Of a DNA stretch of 64,000 nt, positions 31,496 to 42,839 are shown one piece after another. A program made the position numbers and the translations under genes. Location of the stretch: the NCBI GenBank assembly GCA_020310875.1, contig MU260052.1:445001-509000 (forward strand), given 5' to 3'. The notes under the pieces are model-generated. The model had not been told where the DNA came from. It saw only the letters and a program-made list of their open reading frames with translations, and did no database searches. The first letter of the stretch is position 1; each line of letters opens with the position of its first letter. The stretch comes from Ceratopteris richardii (taxonomy: Eukaryota > Streptophyta > Polypodiopsida > Polypodiales > Pteridaceae).

Positions 31496-31660
31496 ACCTT
31501 CTTTGTAATGCCATCTAATCTCTGTAAAAGCTACCCCCGCTAAGTGGGATTCGGGGGATCCCATGGGCACTAGTCCCCTTCTCTTGTACTTTTCTTTTTA
31601 TTAATTCAACTCTGGGAGAGTAGGCTAAGGCCGAACTTCCTTTATTTAAAAAAAAAAAAA
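31496..31660 (+). other. LINE 3' untranslated tail and poly(A)
   Basis: Contains GGGATTCGGGGGATCCCATG, CTTCTCTTGTAC, AGGCTAAGGCCGAACTTCC and 13 A. The same order of landmarks is found in the SINE at 54.3-54.44 kb. Confidence 0.8.
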
Positions 31661-31673
31661 GAAATATCACCTT

Positions 31674-33269
31674 GGTTGTTTCTCTTGAGGTTGCTGCCAA
31701 CAAGGGTTAGAGAAAGGATCATTAGGAATGATCATCATTCTAAAGACATAGACAGAAGGCCAAAAAGCAAGATGTATTCCTATGGATTAGAGAAAGTAAC
31801 CGCCATTATGGGAGAGTGAAATGCTAACTCCTTGTGAGAACTTTGTTTTGATGGCGAGAAAGAAAACAACTCGTGATTCATAGAAGGCACAAATCAGGTT
31901 ATCCTTTCTTTGGGAAGATCCATAGAGTTAATGTACTTAAACCACTAAAAGAAAGGATAAAGAAATGAAGGAGAGTTTTATTCTCACAATGTGATTAAAA
32001 GTGAATCCTTAAAGTTTCACCAAGTCAAAGATTTGAATCAAGTTTAGGCTCAAAGGTAAAGATGCTTTCAATGAAGGTTAGATAGACCAAGTTAATTTGA
32101 AAGCATCAAGTTCCTAGTGTAACTCGGTGATGTCAATATCTTGACTCAAAGTAATGAATTCAAAGAAATGAAGTCCTAAAGAGATTGAATAAATAAAGGA
32201 TTATTTTTTTCCTAATGAAGCATAAATGTTTTGACTAAAGAAGAAATTTCCTCATTTGAAGCTTGGTGGTCAACACATTGATGTTTGATGCCACACTAAT
32301 GTGTAATGGTTGGATGATGATTTGCTTTTATTCCAAGATTTTTTTCTCCTAAAGATAAATAAAATGCTTCAATAGCTTGTTGAAACAGATATGTGAAAAG
32401 TTGAAAACTTGAGGCACATACAATTTAACTCTATTTATATAGAGTGTCTTAGAAGTTTGAATTGGTTGCACATAGCCTTGGTTTTTTCTTCCCGCTTTTT
32501 GAATCCTTTTTTGACCTAGATAAAGTATGTGATTCATTTCAGTAAAAATTAGGGCTAGTTGGTTGAGATAACTAAATTGAACATCCCTGATAGATCTTCT
32601 CTAAGGAACCCATTTAATTGTCAAAGATGCTAAGTCTAAGATGTCTTATCCATTTGTGTTTGCTTCAAGATTAATAGCACAACTCCAATGATTTTTTATA
32701 GAGTTTAAAACGGTCTTAAAAAGCTAGGATGAGAATTCCCAAGTACTTAGATTAAAAAGCTTTTGAGAAAAGTATCCTAAGTTGGACAATGTTCACTGAG
32801 AATTTTCTTTGGTCTAATAAAGGTTGAGAAAAAATGTAATGAACCCTTAATCCTACATTTTTACATAGGATTTTCAAACCCAAATGGATAATGTAATCCT
32901 TCAATCAGGTGAACAATCAAATAAATGTTGGTTGGAAGTGAACCATACTTCAAACATCTAAGTTAGATGTTTGGATCAACCTCAACTTATAGCTCCGAAC
33001 TAAATTCAAATGAAAGAAAGATTCTCAAATTCTTGATAGGAATAAGAATCCCACCTCAATTGTTAAATTCCATGCACTAGTGATGTCTAAAAATGGAGGA
33101 TGCCCAAATACCACATAGTGAAAACAATAACTGGGAAAAGATACTTTTTGATCCACCATTATCATTCATTCCTACTTTGCACTAGGTTTAATTTTTCAAG
33201 TACAAAGCTAGATGGTGTTTTGGATCATTTGGGTAGGGATTAGATAAGTAGATTTTCTTCTAATCATCT
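31674..33269 (+). other. Element H internal region, right part, no gene seen
   Basis: AT-rich, no frame above about 65 codons, no motif recognised. Confidence 0.6.
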
Positions 33270-33560
33270 AGAATATGAGGTGAATCCCACCATAGAGATG
33301 AAACATGTTCTTCTAGGTTAGAACATGAGGCTCAAGGTATGCCCATAGATTTTATATAGCTCTATTTTTTAGGATGAAAATGTCTTCCAAGGGGGAAATA
33401 ATGTAATAAAATAAGGTTACAACATGGGCATTTGGTGGATTGAGATGACATGTTCTTCTAGGTTAGAACATGAGGCTCAATGGTATGCCTATAATTTTTA
33501 TGTAGCTCTATTTTTGACGATGAAAATGTTGTTCAAGGGGAATACTATAATAAAGTAAGG
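33270..33560 (+). repeat. Duplicated polypurine-tract/LTR-start segment of element H
   Basis: Two copies of CATGTTCTTCTAGGTTAGAA...CTCTATTTTT...GATGAAAATGT...CAAGGGG...TAATAAA (first about 33307-33420, second about 33448-33560). The first copy includes TGTAATAAAATAAGG (from 33401), which is the expected first bases of the LTR. Confidence 0.8.
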
Positions 33561-33989
33561 TTATGGCATGAGCATCTGATCGATTCCAATAGATCTGAAA
33601 ACGGACACTATTTGATCACTCCCTTGTAAAGCCAAAGTCTCAAGGGTAGACTTAAGCAAAGGTGCATGCTCTCTAAACAAGCAATTAGCTTGGCCTTGTG
33701 GTTAAGTCAAATGGAAGGAAAGGATGATGTCTTGGGTTTGAGCCCCACTAGAGTTGTGGGAGAGTGTTTTGCCTCGAGTTCTAGAGCATTTTGGAAGCAT
33801 CTACTTAAGTTCTCTCGAGTTCACTATGACACTTGTCGCACATGTAGTTACATTGTTGACAATTGTTTGGTTAGGATCCACCTACCATTCAGAGGGAGTC
33901 CCTTGGAGAGAGCTATATATTGAGGCCTGAGGTTGGGAGGAGATTCATATCTCTAGCTTGTGGTGATCCTAACATCCTCCTTCATTATA
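33546..33989 (+). repeat. Element H 3' LTR
   Basis: Diverged copy of 24843-25289, ending CATTATA. The box A-like (TGTGGTTAAG, 33697-33706) and box B-like (GGTTTGAGCCC, 33734-33744) motifs are also present. Confidence 0.78.
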
Positions 33990-34880
33990 GTAAGTTCTCA
34001 AAAAAATATCTCTCTTGAAGACAAAGTTATGTCAAAATTTTAACATGAAGGATTTGGGATATGCAAAACATATTCTTAGCATGCAAACTACTTATTATAA
34101 AAGTAAGAAGTATATATATACTTGTCTCATAGTGAGTACATAACCAAAGTATTGTATACATTTGATACACAAGATGGAAAGGCATTAAGTACATAAATTC
34201 CTACATTTGTGAAGTTGAGCAAGGATGATTGTACCAAATCCAATGAGCAGAAGATATTCAAATCTATATTATTTATTGTTGCTAGTCTCATGTATGTTAT
34301 TGTAGATACAAGAATAGACATTGCATTTGTAGTGGGAGTTGTGAGCACATATATATCAAATATTGGAAACAAGCATTGGAAAGTGGTCAATATAATATTT
34401 ACATATCTGAGTAGCTAAGGATATGTTTCTATGCTTAGGTAGATGTGATGCATACATTATTGGATACATAGACTCTAACTATGTTGGTTGTGTGGACAAT
34501 CGAAGTTTACTTCAGGGTACATACTAGTGGTGCTATTTCTTGGATGTCTCACCTTCAAGAATGTACAATTATTTTCAGCACAAAGGTAGAGTATGTTGTA
34601 GTGAGTGATGCATGTAAGGAAGCATTGTGGCTTTCTAGATTAGCCTGTGACATGCACATAGCTCGGCATGCACCTTGTTTAATCAATGATAATGAGAGTG
34701 TTATTTCATTGACTAAGGACCTGGTCTATCATTCAAAGACCAAACACATTGGGGTGTGATACCAGTTTATTCATGAATTCTTAGCTATCGAATGCATTTT
34801 TCTTGGGAAGGTTCATACTCAAGAAAATGCAGTATATGGTTTATGAAATCTCTACCGTAGGATAGATTTAGATATTGTTG
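33990..34880 (+). pseudogene. Element G reverse transcriptase end and RNase H
   Basis: The frame resumes with F-N-M-K-D-L-G-Y-A-K-H-I-L-S-M (RT palm/thumb block of copia) at about 34035. A-S-L-M-Y near 34290 and R-I-D-I-A-F-V-V-G follow. RNase H is seen in W-T-I-E-V-Y-F..., S-T-K-V-E-Y-V-V near 34580, L-I-N-D-N-E-S near 34680 and Y-H-S-K-T-K-H-I-G-V ending at a stop at 34757. Several stops break the frame. Confidence 0.75.
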
Positions 34881-35262
34881 TTACATGATGGGGGTCACTT
34901 GATCTTGTACTACAGAGTCCCTTATACACTATGTAACATGCCCATAAGGTGGTAGCTATAGGTCATATACATATATTTAAATATTCTTTGTCATTCTTTA
35001 TTTTTCTACTTAGGTCATATCATCCATATTATCCTTTCATGGGAGATTATTGTGGTTTGTTACCATTAGTATTTATGTGTGGCCAATGGCTTCATGAAAC
35101 TCTTATATATGTTTGTTCTAATAAAAGATATAGTGTTTTGGTCACCCACAAATTGTATTGAGACTGCCCATTTGTGAAACTTGAATACAATGAACTCATA
35201 CTCTATGTTCTTTGGTTTTGTACATTTTTTGTAGGTCTACACAGACAAGTACATAGGGGAAA

Positions 35263-35800
35263 TGTGACACCATCCAAAGAGACAATCCCCTATGAGGAGA
35301 TAAGTAAATCTCCTTCATTAATTAGCACCTATTTTGAATTAGGATAGATATAAGAGTGTGAACATGGCCACTTTTTATACAAGTCCTATATAAGTGAAGT
35401 CACACTTGCTTATAAGCTTCTTCTTCTTGTTCTTATCCATCAATCTATATGAGTTTCTTATCATCTTCTTTCTAGTGAATGAATCTTGCTTGCATGGTTG
35501 TGGGTGTGTGTCCATGTGCATGGTTTCTCTTATGTGCATTTCTACATGCTTGTCTCCATACCATTGACATCATCTCTCGGATTGTGGATGAGGATTGGTC
35601 ACTTCACACAATCTTTTTACATGCGTTGTGTGTACATGTATACATCAAACATTGTCATTGCAAGAGAGGTGCACCATCCATCATCTTGCTCGTGGATTCA
35701 CATTTTTGCAAGAAAGTAGATGGAAGCTCTTTTTTCATTTTTTCATTCCTTTTTTGCAATCTAAGCAAGTAGAAGTGTTAGGAATATCTTTGCATGGATA
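35263..35800 (+). repeat. Possible 3' LTR of element G
   Basis: AGGGGAAA precedes TGTGACACC at 35263, like a polypurine tract and LTR start, about 390 bp after the RNase H end. A TATA-like CTATATAAG lies at 35386-35394. No partner LTR was found, and the right limit is not defined. The stretch 34881-35262 before it holds nothing recognisable. Confidence 0.4.
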
Positions 35801-36033
35801 GTAGGATTAGAAAAAAATTCATTTCATCCATCATTTAAAGCATTCCATTATGATGTCTTCACTTTTTCTAGGGCATTTTTGATAGCTCTCTGGTCATAGT
35901 TTTAGTATTGCATGAAACTTGGTGATCATACTCAGGCCGATAAGGAGTTGAAAACAAAATCATTATGTGGTGCCCAAAGTTTGACTTGAGCCCATTTCAA
36001 CCTCCAAATGCACTATCAGAGTGGCTTTATAGG

Positions 36034-36218
<185 letters not shown>

Positions 36219-36372
36219 TTTCCTTTTATGCCAAGCACATGTACATGTTTCGATTCACGAGTACAAGCGGCTCAACATTTTCTTCAAGTCTAACAGAGTT
36301 GAACAAGGTACTTTTGTTCAACTTTTTGAGATATAGTCAATTTTCTACATCAGGGTATTTAGTCACCAACCA

Positions 36373-37000
36373 TGGTTGAAAGCAGTGATGAATTCTCTAT
36401 GTTGGCTATTTAGGATACATTGGATGGTTCTAATTACCCATTGTGGGCATACATAATGCATCATATATTGATAACAAAGGTTTGTGGAATATTGTGTAGG
36501 GTGTTGAAAAACGTCCTACCACACCTACAAATACAATTTGAAGGTCATGCACATGGTGTTGAAGATAATGATCTTCAACTTACTAGTCCTACTATGATTA
36601 TTATTGCACCTACTGTAGAGATTTTTTGTTGGGATATATGCATAGGCACATGAATTGATAACTTTGTCTGTGAAATGTGCCATTCTCCCTTAAAATCACT
36701 CCTATAAGATAGCAGAAGATGTTTGGGATACTCTTACAACATTATACCATGCAAGAAATGGGGCTCATCATGTTGCTTACCAGAGATCATGGATTTGAAA
36801 GAATAACTGATTTGTGTTGATGAAATCTTTTCAGATAGTTCACTTGTTGAGATTGTTCCTAATGGTCTTCCAAAAGTCTTATCAAGGTTCTTCTTCTACT
36901 CTTTGGTTTATGATAAAAGGAATTCGAAATGCCTCAAAATTTGAGGAGTTAGTATCTATTTTGCTCTAGGAATGTTAGTCTAGACAGAATAGGTTTATGG
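36373..37000 (+). pseudogene. Element E gag fragment
   Basis: The ATG at 36373 corresponds to the B gag start; the product begins M-V-E-S-S-D-E-F, has a TAG soon after, then L-D-G-S-N-Y-P-L-W. The capsid region is recognisable to about 36990 with frameshifts. It lacks the TAG that B and C share. Not functional. Confidence 0.75.
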
Positions 37001-37685
37001 TTGAGTCTCAATGATGTTCGAGATACATTTGATGTTGTTCTCTATCAGTAGGCTATTTGGATCCTTGATTCACTTATGTGCAACTTGATTGGATGTTCAA
37101 TTTGATATCTCTCATATGAGCAATTTTATGCATTGTCCAAGTATCAAGCATTGGCAAGTAGTTATGTGCATCTTTTGCTACTTGTGTGGTAGTTTTATCC
37201 CAATTAGGGATCATTACCTCCAAATTTACATACTTTTTCTGACTCAGAGTGCATTTGTTGCTATGACACTCGTATGTCCACTAGTGGTTTTTGCTTTGTG
37301 CTTGGTATCTCATGCATAGCTTGGTTGAGCAAGAAGCAACCTATTGTAGCCACTTATCGTTGTGTGGCTAAATATAGGAAAACTTTCACAGTGACTATTT
37401 AGTGTGTGTGGCTCATATGCATTTTGGTTGATTTGGGTGTTGGTCAGCCTTCTTCCACCACCATCTTTACTGATAGTTAGAGTGCATTGGTAGTTTCAAG
37501 GAAGCCTGTGTTCCATCCCATACAAAGCACATCAAGGTGCACTATCATTATGTGAGGGAGAGACTCTTTGTTCGAGACATCAATCTAGTTTGTGTTCCCA
37601 CATAGGAAAATGTTAAAGACCTTGTCACTAAGGCTCTACCTAGGAAGAATTTTCAATCTTTTTGAAAAGCTTTGGGCTTACTTCC
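37001..37685 (+). pseudogene. Element E RT end and RNase H fragment
   Basis: Reads N-D-V-R-D-T-F-D-V-V-L-Y-Q, then S-N-F-M-H-C-P-S-I-K-H-W, K-K-Q-P-I-V-A-T, DLGVGQPS, and a terminal L-W-A-Y-F-L-L-W-I-D in a shifted frame. These are collinear with the B/C RNase H region, with several stops. Confidence 0.75.
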
Positions 37686-37774
37686 TTTTGTGGATTGATT
37701 TCTTTCCACATAGCTTGCACTTCTTAGAGCTGAGTGCCATCTCCTTATTCACTGCATCACTCCTATGGGGGATT

Positions 37775-38003
37775 TGTTGATATATTTCAGTAGTGATGTG
37801 TGTGAACACACTTAGGACCAATGTGGTGCTTTTTTCCTCTTTGGGATATTTTTTCCCCTCGGCTTGTATATACACCTATAAGCCTAAAATATCTATTTTC
37901 ATACATTCACTTCGTAATACATTCAGTATTGTGTTGTTTTGCAAGCTTCTTCTTCTTCTTCCTCGTGTTGTTTGTGTTCTTCCAAAGACCTCAAACTCCA
38001 ACA
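37775..38003 (+). repeat. Element E 3' LTR
   Basis: 229 bp, TGTTGA...CCAACA, the reverse complement relative of the B and C LTRs. It is preceded by CTATGGGGGATT, the family polypurine tract. Confidence 0.85.
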
Positions 38004-38562
38004 ATGGATTGTCCAAAGATCAAGTCACTATTTCATAGGCTAGAAAAAATATCAGCTTATAGTGTGAACATAGTTGAGAGATGATTTTGATATCAAAACG
38101 AGGTTGAAAACTACAAATGAAAAGCAAACAAAATCTTCTTTCTAACAAAATGATATTTTCATCTTAAGCACCACAATTGGAGACCAGAGGTAGACAAATA
38201 ATCCATGCAAGATACAGACACAGGGATAAACTCGATGATTTATGGGAATGTGTACTACAAAAGTGTAAAGCGGCCTATGATTTTTACACAATCAGCAAAA
38301 GCTACAAATCACCATGATCATTTGTAACCATGTGGAAAAATTTGAAGGAGAACCTTGGATACTGTTTATGATGAGTCTTGTTGAGGATGACAAGATTTAG
38401 GAGAGGGAAGTGTATAATGGTTAGTAGTAGACAAAACTTGAGTAAGCCTAGACATAATTTCTTTGTACAAATTTTGTACCTCTAAATCTTTCTTAATATG
38501 TTTGTAGCTATTTTTTCTACATTCAAGAAGAGTCTTCCCAAGAAAGACTAAAGGAGACGCTT
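38004..38562. other. Spacer between elements E and D, nothing recognised
   Basis: AT-rich single-copy-looking DNA without a credible ORF or repeat. Confidence 0.5.
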
Positions 38563-38567
38563 TCTAA

Positions 38568-39149
38568 TGTTCGAAACAAGTCAAAATTGTCTAAAATTTC
38601 TCAACTTCTAGCCATAAATATGTAGTTTTGAATATCTATCCTACAATGAAAGGCACGAGGAGAGTTAGCTAAGACAAATTCTTTACATCCAACCTACCAG
38701 GATTCGATTTCCCATCTGCACAACAACGACAACGACAAATTTTGGAAAACACTATAACTGGAGTTTTTTTCTAAGAAAAGCCAAATTGATGCCGTTTTAC
38801 GATAGCGATCTTACGCTTGCAAACCAACTTTTTGAAGCCATAGCTTTTGTGTTTTTATTAACACACTCTTCATACCTCTTAGTCACACAATCTCTTGTAT
38901 CTCGTTCCAATTTCTACCTAGATTCAGATATTGTCAATTTATATCATATTCATGCACTGTGATTTGACATTTGAATATCAGTTAGTGTGAGTGAGTATTC
39001 TAGCTTATGCTACACTTTGAAAATATTCTTATCTATCTCACACTCATCATCTTTTTGAGTACTAAGGTGCATATGTGAAGGTTCATGTGTGGGAAGATCC
39101 TGTAAACCTATGATTAAAATTGTTATTGAGGTCCATCTCACTGCCAAAA
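38568..39149 (+). repeat. Element D 5' LTR (with internal deletion)
   Basis: 582 bp. It aligns to the 3' LTR from GAAACAAGTCAAAAT to ATTGTTATTGAGG but lacks about 330 bp found at 43130-43455. Confidence 0.82.
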
Positions 39150-39151
39150 TT

Positions 39152-39163
39152 TGGTATTAGAGC
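39152..39163 (+). other. Element D primer-binding site
   Basis: TGGTATTAGAGC, one mismatch from the initiator tRNA-Met PBS, 2 nt after the LTR. Confidence 0.8.
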
Positions 39164-39189
39164 ATAGTTGACATACATCCTTAACAAGA

Positions 39190-40140
39190 TGAGTGACTAT
39201 AGATTTGAGAATGAAGACAAGCTTGAGCGAATGTCTAATTATCAAATGTGGAGTTTTATGATGATGAATTTGTTAGTATCTAAAGATTTGTGGAATATTG
39301 TCAATGGCACTTATCCAAGGCCAAGACAAGTCCGAGAATAGGCTACTTCATCTTCTAGAAGAACCCCTATTCTTACTTCTACTCAATAGGCAGTTGGTGA
39401 AAGAAGAAGAAACCACTTCATCATCAAGAGTCCATACTACTACAAGACTACTTCCTATAGAAGAGCAATCTAAATGGGATTCAAGGGATGCACAAGCACT
39501 TTCATATATTGCTATGGGAGTCAAGAGGCATATTATACCCCATATCAAGTCATGCAGAACCTCTCTCCATGCTTGGTTGGAGTTAGAGAATCTCTATCAA
39601 AGTAGGAACCCTGCTAGGAAAGCTCATATAAGAAGACAACTTTCCAACACAAGGATGAAAGTTGGTGAGTCAGTTCAGTTACACATTATGAAGCTCAAAG
39701 CTTTATGAGATCGGCTACTCAATATCAGAGTAAATATCTCATTTAGAGAAGGTAAATACACTTCTAAACTCACTTCCATCCTATCATGCTTTTCTTACTT
39801 CTTTAACTCTTACTACAAGAGATAGAGAACTTTCATTTGAAGAGTTATAATTCCTATTACTCCAAGATAAAGATCAATGAAAGGTATGGAAGAGAATGAT
39901 GAAGCCATGTTATCATCATCAAAGAGAAAGAAAAAGAAGGAGAAAAAGAAGAAGAAGAAGAAGAAGAAGAGTCAACAATCTAAGAAGGAAATTAAGTCTT
40001 CTAATCCAAAGTCTTCCAGCCCTTCCCCTAATGCTTCCTCTACACCCAAAGAAAAGTCTTTCACTACATTTGATTCAAAGAAAGGAGTATGCCATTAATG
40101 TAAGAAACTAGGCCACTACATAACAGAATGCAAAACAAGT
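39190..40140 (+). pseudogene. Element D gag
   Basis: Begins M-S-D-Y-R-F-E near 39190. The capsid region has I-I-P-H-I-K-S-C-R-T and L-E-N-L-Y-Q-S-R-N (39530-39610), closely parallel to the B-family gag. A lysine-rich tract from a purine microsatellite (39920-39970) precedes a zinc knuckle C-H-(stop)-C-x4-H-x4-C at 40089-40135, where the stop falls between the first two cysteines. Frameshifts near 39705 and 39850. Confidence 0.75.
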
Positions 40141-40239
40141 ATTTTCAATGAAAAAAGCATCAGGTAATAATATTGAAGATTATCCTAAACCTAAATCTTC
40201 AAAGGAAGAATCTTATGCATGTGTTACTATTGAAGTAAT

Positions 40240-41340
40240 AGCTTTTGATCAGGTAACATTAAATGGAATCTCATAGAATCCTTGGATTTTTTATTTTGGA
40301 GCTACTAAGCATATGACAGGTTGTAAAAAGGTATTTTCTTTCCTTTCTAACTCTTTAGGTAGAAGAGTGACCATTGCAGATGGTCATGATTTGGATGTTG
40401 TAGGTGTTGGAGAAGTAAACCTTAAGTCGAGAGTAGGTGGAAATTTCACAATTTCTAGTGTTCTTTATGTATCCAAAATGAAGAAGAATTTTCTCTCAAT
40501 ATCTACTTTCTTGTCAGATGTTTTTAAAGTTATTTTTAAGAAAGATTCGTGTTAGATCTTCTCACCTAATGAGAAGCACTGTCTACTTCAAGGTGAGAAT
40601 AAAAATGGCATGTTTGTATTATCCAAAATTAGTCATGCCAATGTTGCTAGATCTTCTACACCTAAGGAGAACATGAAGTTTTGGCATGCTAGATTTGATC
40701 ATATTAGTTACAAAGCTCTCAAGCATATCAAAGATCATAGTATGGTGGAGAGTTTGCCTACTTTTGATTTACTAGACATTGCAGAGCCATGTGAACGACG
40801 TCTTGAAAGAAAGCTTTATAAACTTCCTTTCAAGAAGCATGGATACATCATGACCACAAGGAAGTTGGAGATCATACATTCAGATGTGAATATTCCTATG
40901 AGAACAAATACCATTCAAGGTTTCCGGTATTTCATAACTCTCATTGATGATTTCTCAGAATATTCTTGGATTTATAGTCTTAAAGTAAAGTCAGAAGTCT
41001 TTCCTACTTTTAAGAAGTTCTTAGCTTTGTTTGAAAATGGAAGTGAGTCAAAAATTCAGATTTTAAGAAGTGATAGATAACACAATTGTGCTGCAGAGAG
41101 AAATAATAAGATACTTATTGAGATGATGCATAGTATGGTATCATCCAAAAAGCCTTCTCCCAAGTTTTGATTTGATGCAATACATATAGCTAACCACATC
41201 CTAAATAGGTCTTTGATAAAAACTTTAAAGGTCATCACACCTTATGAAGCTTATTATGGGAAGAGACCCAATGTGATTATTTCAAATTTTTTGGTTCTCC
41301 AACTTATGTTCTTTTGACTTATGAAGTTGGAGAAGGTTCT
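40240..41340 (+). pseudogene. Element D protease, GAG-pre-integrase and integrase
   Basis: Protease region near 40285-40560 (F-G-A-T-K-H-M-T-G; the catalytic D-S-G is F-G-A here), a C-terminal K-K-N-F-L-S-I-S-T motif, the pre-integrase W-H-A-R-F-D-H near 40681 with C-E-R-R in place of C-x2-C, then the integrase core with H-S-D-V, L-I-D-D-F-S, and L-R-S-D-R ending at a stop at 41078. The integrase remainder is frameshifted (T-P-Y-E-A-Y-Y-G-K-R-P near 41240). Confidence 0.8.
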
Positions 41341-41529
41341 AGAGTTCCAAAAGAAAGAGATAGTGAAGAACCAGAAGAGATTTCACCACTTTTCAAGAAT
41401 ATGCCGAGGTGATTATATCAAACTTGGAAGTACACCAGTATAAAGAACTTTGCAGGACAAACCCAAACTCAGGCAAAGAAAGAATAAGAAGATAAGGTAA
41501 ATTATGTAGAACATTTTGAGATTCATAAT

Positions 41530-42835
41530 ATTTTAGCACTAACTTCAGTGAAGAATGAATCAACTAGTGTTTCAAGATGCATTTCATATTCTTGTATGGA
41601 AGAAAGCTATGCAAGAAGAGATTGATTCTATTCATAAGAGCCAAACATGGAAGATTTGTGAGTTATCAAAAGGTAAAAATGTAATTGGTGTTAAGTGGAT
41701 CCTCAAAATAAAAAGAAAAGCAGATGTTACTATTGATAAGTATGAAGAAAGACTAGTAGTGAAAGGTTATGCACAAAAGAAAGGTATACCATGATGAGAC
41801 TTTTGCACCTACATCTAGAATGGCAATAGTCAGAACAATACTTTCTCTTGTTGCATTCTTTGGTTGGAATGTCTACCAGTTAGATATCAAAACTGCATTT
41901 CTTAATGGTGATCTTCATGAAGATGTTTATATTTAGTAGTCAGAAGGTTTTGAAGAGATAGGTAAAGAGCAGGATATACTAATTCAAACATAAGGACGTT
42001 ACTATATTGAAGATATTGAAGACGTTGAAAAAGACATGGAAAGTCCAATGGAATACACATCAATAGAGATACAAGTTCTTATCCCTTTGGGCTTTTCCTA
42101 TTAGTGCTACACACTCTATTTTTGAATGGTAGATCATTCACAATGTCTTCTGATTGATAAAAAGGCTATGTGTATGATTGACAAAAAGGCTATGCGTATG
42201 AATGTAAGCACTGATAAGTGTGCCTTCTCTGGCCAAGAAGAGGAAACCAAGCAGCAAGAGCTTGGTATAAGAAGATACATAACTATCTTTTATCTATTGG
42301 TTTTGAAAACTCAGATGCGAATCCACTCTTTATGCTAAAACTGAGAAAGATGTTTTGATTATTATTATATTTGTTGATGGTACGATCATGATACGTCCCA
42401 AGGATTCAAACCTTCAGTATTTTAAAGCATAGCATAAGCATACATTTGGTGAATGACTTAGGTATTTTGCATCATTATCTTGGGATTGAATTCATATGCA
42501 AAGATGAGTGTATCTACATGACACAACAAAAATACATTGAGAAATTATTAGAAAGGTTTGACATAAAAAATTCCAAGCCTATGTAGATACCTATGGATGT
42601 CAATGTGTCATTACAGTCAGAAGCAAATTCAGAACTCTTTGTTGCTACATTATGTAGTCAAGCAGTTTGTTGCTTGATATATCTATGTCATATATAGTTG
42701 GACATTTAGTTTGCAATTTCTCAAGTATCCAAGTTCATACGTAGTCCTCTTAAAATTTAGCGGAAATCAGTTAAGATATATATTTTAGAGGTTTTGTAGG
42801 TTATTAAACCTTGTATCATTATGACATTGAAGAGG
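41530..42835 (+). pseudogene. Element D reverse transcriptase; RNase H missing
   Basis: RT blocks W-K-K-A-M-Q-E-E-I and G-V-K-W-I-L-K-I-K-R (41590-41715), Y-A-Q-K-K-G then a frameshift, V-Y-Q-L-D-I-K-T-A-F-L-N-G-D at about 41870, and thumb region K-Y-I-E-K-L-L-E-R-F-D-I near 42530. Around 42120-42340 a short duplicated segment (AAAAAGGCTATG twice) disrupts it. The sequence reaches the polypurine tract (AAGAGGGGAT, 42830-42839) without a recognisable RNase H. Confidence 0.72.
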
Positions 42836-42839
42836 GGAT

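Larger units (their letters stand above)
28720..31658 (+). mobile_element. L1-type LINE, 5'-truncated and 5'-inverted
   Basis: A direct duplication AAGAAATATCACCTT (28705-28719 and 31659-31673) flanks the insertion and a 13-A tail ends it at 31648-31660. From 29284 the sequence codes on the plus strand for the second half of a LINE RT. From 28720 to 29287 it codes on the minus strand for the first half of the same RT. This arrangement is the signature of twin priming during target-primed reverse transcription. Confidence 0.93.
24843..33989 (+). mobile_element. Element H: non-coding LTR element (LARD-like) containing a LINE
   Basis: Two diverged direct repeats of about 445 bp (24843-25289 and 33546-33989) bound it, with a tRNA-iMet-like PBS after the left one and a polypurine tract before the right one. 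It is flanked by ATAAG/GTAAG and splits element G. Without the nested LINE the internal region is about 5.3 kb and I see no gag or pol motifs in any frame, which fits a large retrotransposon derivative mobilised in trans. LTR identity is roughly 70-75% by eye, so it is old. Confidence 0.75.
22560..35800 (+). mobile_element. Element G: heavily decayed Ty1/copia element split by element H
   Basis: Copia protein fragments read on the plus strand from 22740 to 24842 (protease, integrase, RT) and again from 33990 to about 34870 (RT end, RNase H). The break falls inside the RT YVDD region and is bounded by an imperfect duplication ATAAG/GTAAG (24838-24842; 33990-33994). A polypurine-like AGGGGAAA before TGTGACACC at 35263 may mark the 3' LTR. 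The 5' LTR was not identified. Confidence 0.7.

Noticed and set aside
39877..40098. Lysine-rich 73-codon frame as a small basic protein
   Set aside because: It is the linker and zinc-knuckle region of element D gag with a local AAG microsatellite.
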